The notes under the pieces: generated by a model | Seen by the model: only the letters and a program-made list of their open reading frames with translations | What the model was told of the DNA's origin: nothing | Database searches by the model: none | Source: Streptomyces sp. NBC_01016 | GTDB taxonomy: Bacteria > Actinomycetota > Actinomycetes > Streptomycetales > Streptomycetaceae | Direction of reading: 5' to 3' | Assembly (NCBI RefSeq): GCF_026341035.1 | Contig: NZ_JAPEOQ010000002.1 | Coordinates: 1,054,001-1,118,000, forward strand | Length of the DNA stretch: 64,000 bases | Shown: in pieces, positions 59,913-64,000 of the stretch | How the letters are laid out: each line of letters opens with the position of its first letter | Position numbering within the stretch: the first letter of the stretch is position 1 | Made by a program: the position numbers and the translations under genes

Positions 59913-61406
59913 TCACTGGAGCGGGTCCACCGGCGGCGCCTCGCGCTCGGAGGCGATCCGGTGGACCCGCCCCCGCACCGCGTACCAGCCGATCGTCAGG
60001 CACACCGCGATCGGGATCAGCATCAGCACCGTGTTGCGGCCCGCACCGTCCTTGTCGAACCACATCATCACGATCACGGCGAGCAGGAACGCGATCGTCG
60101 TGAGCTCGATCCACGGCGAGGCCCACAGCCGGAACGCGGGCCGGTGCACGACGCCCTCCCGGGCACGCCGCACGAACACCAGGTGACAGAGCATGATCAT
60201 GCACCAGGTGGAGATGACGCCGAGCGAGGAGATGTTCGTGACGATCGCGAACGCGTCCTCCGGCAGCCACGCGTTGAGCGCGACCCCGAACATCGCCACC
60301 GTCGCCGTCAGCAGGATCCCGCCGTACGGGACGTGGCTGCCGCTCATCCGGGCCGTGAACGAAGGGGCCGAGCCCGCCATCGACATCGAGCGCAGGATGC
60401 GGCCCGTGGTGTAGAGCCCGGAGTTGAGCGAGGACATCGCGGCGGTCAGCACCACCAGGTTCATGATCCCGCCGGCCGACGGCACCCCGATCTTCGACAG
60501 AACCGTCACGAAGGGGCTCTCGCCCGCCGAGTACGCCGTCCAGGGCAGCAGCAGCGTCAGCATCACGACCGAGCCGACGTAGAAGATGCCGACACGCCAC
60601 ATGATCGAGTTCACGGCCTTCGGCACGACCTTCTCCGGCTCCGCGGTCTCGCCTGCCGTCACACCGACCATCTCGACCGCCGCGTACGCGAAGACCACGG
60701 TCTGCGTGATGAGGACGACCGGCATGACGCCCAGCGGGAAGAATCCGCCGTTGTCGCTGATGAGCGAGATGCCGGGGTCGTAGTTCCCGTCCACGGGCTT
60801 GCCCGTCACCAGGAAGAAGATCCCGATCAGCAGGAACAGCACCAGGGCCGCCACCTTCACGATGGCGAACCAGAACTCCATCTCACCGAAGCTCTTCACG
60901 GAGATGAGGTTGATGGTCAGCACGATCGCGAGGGCGACCGCGGCCAGCACCCACTGCGGGATCGTCGTGAACATCGACCAGTAGTGCACGTACAGGGCGA
61001 CGGCGGTGATGTCCGCCATCCCGGCCGAGGACCAGTTCAGTACGTACATCCAGCCGGCCACGAACGCGCCCCGCTCGCCGAGGAACTCGCGCGCGTAGCT
61101 CACGAAGGAGCCGGAGGAGGGCCGGTGCACGACCAGTTCGCCCAGGGCCCGCACCACGAAGAAGGCGAACACGCCGCAGATCGCATAGGCGAACGCGAGG
61201 GCGGGTCCCGCCTTGGCGAGGTTGCCGCCGGCACCGAGGAAGAGGCCCGTGCCGATCGCCCCACCGATCGCGATCATGCTGATGTGCCGGGGCTTGAGGC
61301 TCTTGCTGTACCCGAGGTCACCGGCGTCGGTGACCCCCTCGGCGGTGGTCGGGTCGTCCAGATGGGGGTCTTCACCCGCCGGTCCGGTTTGGTGGCCTTT
61401 GTGCAT
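59913..61406 (-). CDS. Amino-acid permease (APC superfamily)
   Basis: A 497-residue membrane transporter with 12 helices. Motifs KSLKPRHISMIAIGGAIGTG and LFLGAGGNLAKAGPALAFAY at the start, then ALGELVVHRPSSGSFVSYAR, QTVVFAYAAVEMVGVTAGE and NSGLYTTGRILRSMSMAG mark the AAT subfamily (GABA, asparagine, lysine or D-serine permeases). Start at ATG 61406; a GTG at 61412 or 61421 would add a few residues. Converges with the PhoX gene. Confidence 0.93.
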   Translation of the reverse strand: MHKGHQTGPAGEDPHLDDPTTAEGVTDAGDLGYSKSLKPRHISMIAIGGAIGTGLFLGAGGNLAKAGPALAFAYAICGVFAFFVVRALGELVVHRPSSGSFVSYAREFLGERGAFVAGWMYVLNWSSAGMADITAVALYVHYWSMFTTIPQWVLAAVALAIVLTINLISVKSFGEMEFWFAIVKVAALVLFLLIGIFFLVTGKPVDGNYDPGISLISDNGGFFPLGVMPVVLITQTVVFAYAAVEMVGVTAGETAEPEKVVPKAVNSIMWRVGIFYVGSVVMLTLLLPWTAYSAGESPFVTVLSKIGVPSAGGIMNLVVLTAAMSSLNSGLYTTGRILRSMSMAGSAPSFTARMSGSHVPYGGILLTATVAMFGVALNAWLPEDAFAIVTNISSLGVISTWCMIMLCHLVFVRRAREGVVHRPAFRLWASPWIELTTIAFLLAVIVMMWFDKDGAGRNTVLMLIPIAVCLTIGWYAVRGRVHRIASEREAPPVDPLQ

Positions 61407-61542
61407 GTTCACGAGGGGCACTCTCGCAAATTGACCGCCCGGCGTCGCAGCTACGCGCCGCAGGCGTGCGGGAGGGAGAAAAGTCCTCTGCGAAAGTCCC
61501 GGGTAAGGGAACGGTAAAGCGGGGTCGATCGTTACCCCAGGC

Positions 61543-62781
61543 ATGACCGCAATGACTCCCGGCTCGAACATCCCGCTCGCCGTGCAGCGCGTGACGGTGG
61601 ACGTCACGGCGCCCGTGCGGCTCGACGTATCGGGCCTGCTGCTCACCGCCGACGGCAAGGTGCGCTCGGACGACGACTTCATCTTCTACAACCAGCCCTC
61701 GGGGCCCGGTGTGACGTACACATCGGGCGGTGGCAGCGCCCCGGACTCCATCACGGTGGACACGGCCGCCGTCCCGCCGGGCATCGAGAAGATCGTCGTC
61801 ACCGCGAGCCCGGACGCCGAGGGCCAGTCGTTCCAGGGCGTCGAGCCGACGGCCACGATCCGTGGCGCGGACGACGGCTCGGTCCTCGCCACGTTCACGC
61901 CGCCCCAGCTCGGCGCGGAGACGGCGCTGGTGGTCATGGAGGTGTACCTGAGGAACGGCGCGTGGAAGGCACGCGCGGTGGGCCAGGGGTATGCGAACGG
62001 GCTTGCGGGTATCGCCACGGACTTCGGTGTCTCGGTGGAGGAGCCGGCGACCCCCGCCGCGGCTCCGGCCCCGCAGGCTCCGCCCGCCCCGCCGGCCGCG
62101 ATGCCCGCGCCGACGACGCCGCCGCTCGACCCGCGGACGGCCCCGCCCGCGCCGGCCGCAGCGCCCGCCGCTGCCGCCGCGCCCGCCCCGGCGCCCGGCT
62201 CCGGCAAGATCAACCTCGACAAGGGCCGCGTCTCCCTCCAGAAGAATCAGACGGTGTCCCTGGTCAAGGGCGGCAAGCCGCTGCTCTCCCAGGTCAAGAT
62301 GGGCCTCGGCTGGGAGCCCGCCTACCGGGGCAAGGACATCGACCTGGACGCGTCGGTCATCGCGTACGGGCCGCAGCGCAACCACGTCGACAGCTGCTAC
62401 TTCGGCAAGCTCTCGATCGTGGGCGGCGCGATCAAGCACTCCGGCGACAACCTCACGGGCGAGGGCGGCGGTGACGACGAGGTGATCGTCGTGGACCTGG
62501 GCCGCATCCCGCAGGAGGTCACGGGCCTGGTCTTCACGGTGAACTCGTTCACGGGCCAGAAGTTCACCGAGGTCGCCAAGGCGTACTGCCGCCTCATCGA
62601 CGCGGCGAGCGGCGAGGAGCTGGTCCGCTTCGACCTCACGAACGCCGAGGCGCAGACGGGCGTGATGATGGCGAAGCTCATCAAGCAGTTCTCCGGCGAG
62701 TGGGAGATGACGGCGATCGGTGAGTTCGTGAAGTCACGGACGGTGCGCGGGATGGTGAAGCCCGCGGCGAAGTCGCTGTAG
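61543..62781 (+). CDS. Double TerD-domain stress protein
   Basis: A 412-residue cytoplasmic protein with two TerD-type domains joined by a Pro/Ala linker (about 167-225). The second (KMGLGWEPAYRGKDIDLDAS, key DIDLDAS; DNLTGEGGGDDEVIVVDLG; FTVNSFTGQKFTEV) has the calcium-binding Asp clusters. The first (RLDVSGLLLTADGKVRSDDD, FIFYNQPSGPGV) is less canonical but keeps the DDFIFYNQ signature. TerD proteins are tied to tellurite and stress responses. ATG at 61543, or 61552 in the same frame. Confidence 0.92.
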   Translation: MTAMTPGSNIPLAVQRVTVDVTAPVRLDVSGLLLTADGKVRSDDDFIFYNQPSGPGVTYTSGGGSAPDSITVDTAAVPPGIEKIVVTASPDAEGQSFQGVEPTATIRGADDGSVLATFTPPQLGAETALVVMEVYLRNGAWKARAVGQGYANGLAGIATDFGVSVEEPATPAAAPAPQAPPAPPAAMPAPTTPPLDPRTAPPAPAAAPAAAAAPAPAPGSGKINLDKGRVSLQKNQTVSLVKGGKPLLSQVKMGLGWEPAYRGKDIDLDASVIAYGPQRNHVDSCYFGKLSIVGGAIKHSGDNLTGEGGGDDEVIVVDLGRIPQEVTGLVFTVNSFTGQKFTEVAKAYCRLIDAASGEELVRFDLTNAEAQTGVMMAKLIKQFSGEWEMTAIGEFVKSRTVRGMVKPAAKSL

Positions 62782-62829
62782 GAGGCGCGGGGGCTGTTGT
62801 GAACATCAACCGTTCACCCGTATGGCGGC

Positions 62830-62850
62830 GCCCGGCGAATTCGGCCGGGC
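62830..62850 (+). terminator. Possible terminator after the TerD gene
   Basis: GCCCGGC (62830-62836) pairs with GCCGGGC (62844-62850), loop of 7. Further G/C-rich pairing follows. Confidence 0.5.
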
Positions 62851-63023
62851 CGTGCCCTGCGGCCCTGCACGGGGCCGCAAAGGCACTCCCACCAGGTGTT
62901 ACGGCTACGCCCAGTGAAGCCCCTTGTTGCGAACTCCCCGGGTCCGGCGCGGGATGGACCTGAGGCACATGGCCCACGCGGCGGCCACCAGCCGCCTCCA
63001 TGTCCCGAAGGGAGTGATCACGC

Positions 63024-63950
63024 ATGACGCAGAGCGAGATCAACAACCCGGATGCCCTTGTCGGGCTCACCGCCTACGACCGCACTGGGGAAAAGATCGG
63101 CAGCGTCGAGCGGGTCTACCTGGATGACAGGACCGGCAACGCCGACTGGGTGACGGTCAAGACCGGCCTCTTCGGTATGAAGGAGACCTTCGTGCCGTTG
63201 AGCGGGGCCACGCACGACAGTGACCGGCTCAACGTGCGGTACACGAAGGAAGCGGTCAAGGACGCCCCGCGGGTCGACGCCGACCAGCACCTCGACGAGG
63301 ACGAGAAGAGCGAGCTGTACGCGCACTACGGCATGACGCGCCCCGCCGCGGGCGCCGCCGGCACCCAGCCCCAGCGGCCGGGTCAGGCGGACACCGGCCG
63401 GATGGGCGCGGCAGGCACGGCGGGCGCCGCGGGCGCGGCCGGTGCCATGGGCGCCGGAGCCGGTGCCCGGTCGGACGCCGGGCGGCACGCGGGTGCCGCG
63501 GCGCGGGAGCCGGCCATGCGTTCCGGTCCCGACGCCGAAGGCGACCGCAAGGCCGACGAGATGATCCGCTCCGAGGAGCGCCTGCGCGTGGGCGTCGAGG
63601 AGCAGGAGGTCGGCCACGCGCACCTGCGCAAGACGGTGGAGACGGAGAACGTCACCACGTCGGTGCCGGTGTCCCACGAGGAGGTCCGCGTCGTGCGCGA
63701 ACCGATCCGTGAGGGCGACGGCGCGAAGGCCACGATCGGAGAGGCGGAGACCGAGGTGACGCTGCACGCGGAGCGTGCGGTCGTCCGCAAGGAGACCGTC
63801 CCGGTCGAGCGTGTCCGGCTGGAGACCGAGAAGGTCACGGAGACGAAGGAGATCTCCGACACCGTCCGCAAGGAGAAGATCGAGTACGACAACCCGAAGG
63901 ACGACGGCATGCCCGGTGAGGGCAAGGGGCGTCGCGGACCGCGACACTGA
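63024..63950 (+). CDS. PRC-barrel and DUF2382 stress-type protein
   Basis: A 308-residue soluble protein. A PRC-barrel at the N-terminus (YDRTGEKIGSVERVYLDD, VPLSGATHDSDRLNVRY) is followed by a Gly/Ala-rich linker (about 110-165: AAGTAGAAGAAGAMGAGAGA) and a DUF2382 domain with RSEERLRVGVEEQEVGHAHL and VVRKETVPVERVRLETEKVT. Such proteins are often desiccation- or stress-linked. GAAGGGAG precedes the ATG at 63024. Confidence 0.93.
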   Translation: MTQSEINNPDALVGLTAYDRTGEKIGSVERVYLDDRTGNADWVTVKTGLFGMKETFVPLSGATHDSDRLNVRYTKEAVKDAPRVDADQHLDEDEKSELYAHYGMTRPAAGAAGTQPQRPGQADTGRMGAAGTAGAAGAAGAMGAGAGARSDAGRHAGAAAREPAMRSGPDAEGDRKADEMIRSEERLRVGVEEQEVGHAHLRKTVETENVTTSVPVSHEEVRVVREPIREGDGAKATIGEAETEVTLHAERAVVRKETVPVERVRLETEKVTETKEISDTVRKEKIEYDNPKDDGMPGEGKGRRGPRH

Positions 63951-63966
63951 CGGCCGCAGGTAGCGG

Positions 63967-63993
63967 GCGGGCCCGGCCGAGAGGCGGGCCCGC
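63967..63993 (+). terminator. Terminator after the DUF2382 gene
   Basis: A 9-bp stem (63967-63975 with 63985-63993) with a 9-base loop, at the right edge of the window. Confidence 0.65.
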
Positions 63994-64000
63994 ACTGCCG

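Overview
This is a stretch of a high-GC actinomycete chromosome, almost certainly Streptomyces. The evidence is strong third-position G/C bias, frequent GTG and some TTG starts, many ATGA/GTGA stop-start overlaps, the sporulation regulator WhiA, an RbpA-family protein, OpcA beside Zwf, an actinobacterial suf operon led by SufR, and two TerD domains in one protein. Gene order and content look like core chromosome. There is no rRNA, no tRNA that I could recognise, no transposase, no prophage and no CRISPR array.

Layout. 1-352: 5' part of a PfkB-type sugar kinase gene running off the left edge. 569-1519: a helix-turn-helix regulator. 1682-6907: the overlapping uvrC-rapZ-yvcK-whiA operon, closed by a perfect terminator. 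7117-10053: a large secreted M14 carboxypeptidase. 10247-13778: gap, pgk, tpiA, secG. 14009-16714: an RbpA-family protein, pgi and a DUF2087-type protein. 16778-23421 (minus): pgl, opcA, zwf, tal and tkt, the pentose phosphate block. 23819-27415: heme A/O genes ctaB and ctaA flanking a small conserved protein and an amidohydrolase-like protein. 27514-30104 (minus): a drug-type ABC-2 exporter and an AAC(3)-family acetyltransferase. 30354-36915: sufR-sufB-sufD-Rieske ferredoxin-sufC-sufS-sufU-sufT. 37024-38977: SMR transporter with its TetR regulator, then dapD. 39080-46393 (mostly minus): a small membrane protein, a sigma/anti-sigma-like pair, a MacAB-like exporter, a lipoprotein and an I36-type protease inhibitor. 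46989-49697: a second sigma/membrane-protein pair and dapA. 49907-51839: three tightly overlapped small unknown genes and a SRPBCC protein. 51885-55432: secreted nuclease/phosphatase and an unknown 476-residue protein. 55527-57429 (minus): an unusual cytoplasmic trypsin-like protease operon. 57579-63950: SDR oxidoreductase, PhoX-like phosphatase, amino-acid permease, double-TerD protein, PRC-barrel/DUF2382 protein.

How it fits together: the left half is central carbon metabolism (lower glycolysis, pgi, oxidative and non-oxidative pentose phosphate) with RapZ and YvcK, both linked to UDP-GlcNAc or carbon control in other bacteria. The middle is heme-copper oxidase cofactor supply and Fe-S cluster assembly. 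The right half is envelope, signalling and stress genes.

Most worth a second look: the three-gene protease operon at 55527-57429, where a stand-alone 79-residue protein is a paralogue of the N-terminal domain of the neighbouring protease and a canonical promoter sits just upstream; the sufR control region, which has a CAAC-N6-GTTG operator plus an unexplained perfect 18-bp palindrome; the nested small-gene operon 49907-51023; and a 25-base intergenic repeat found at two distant gene ends.
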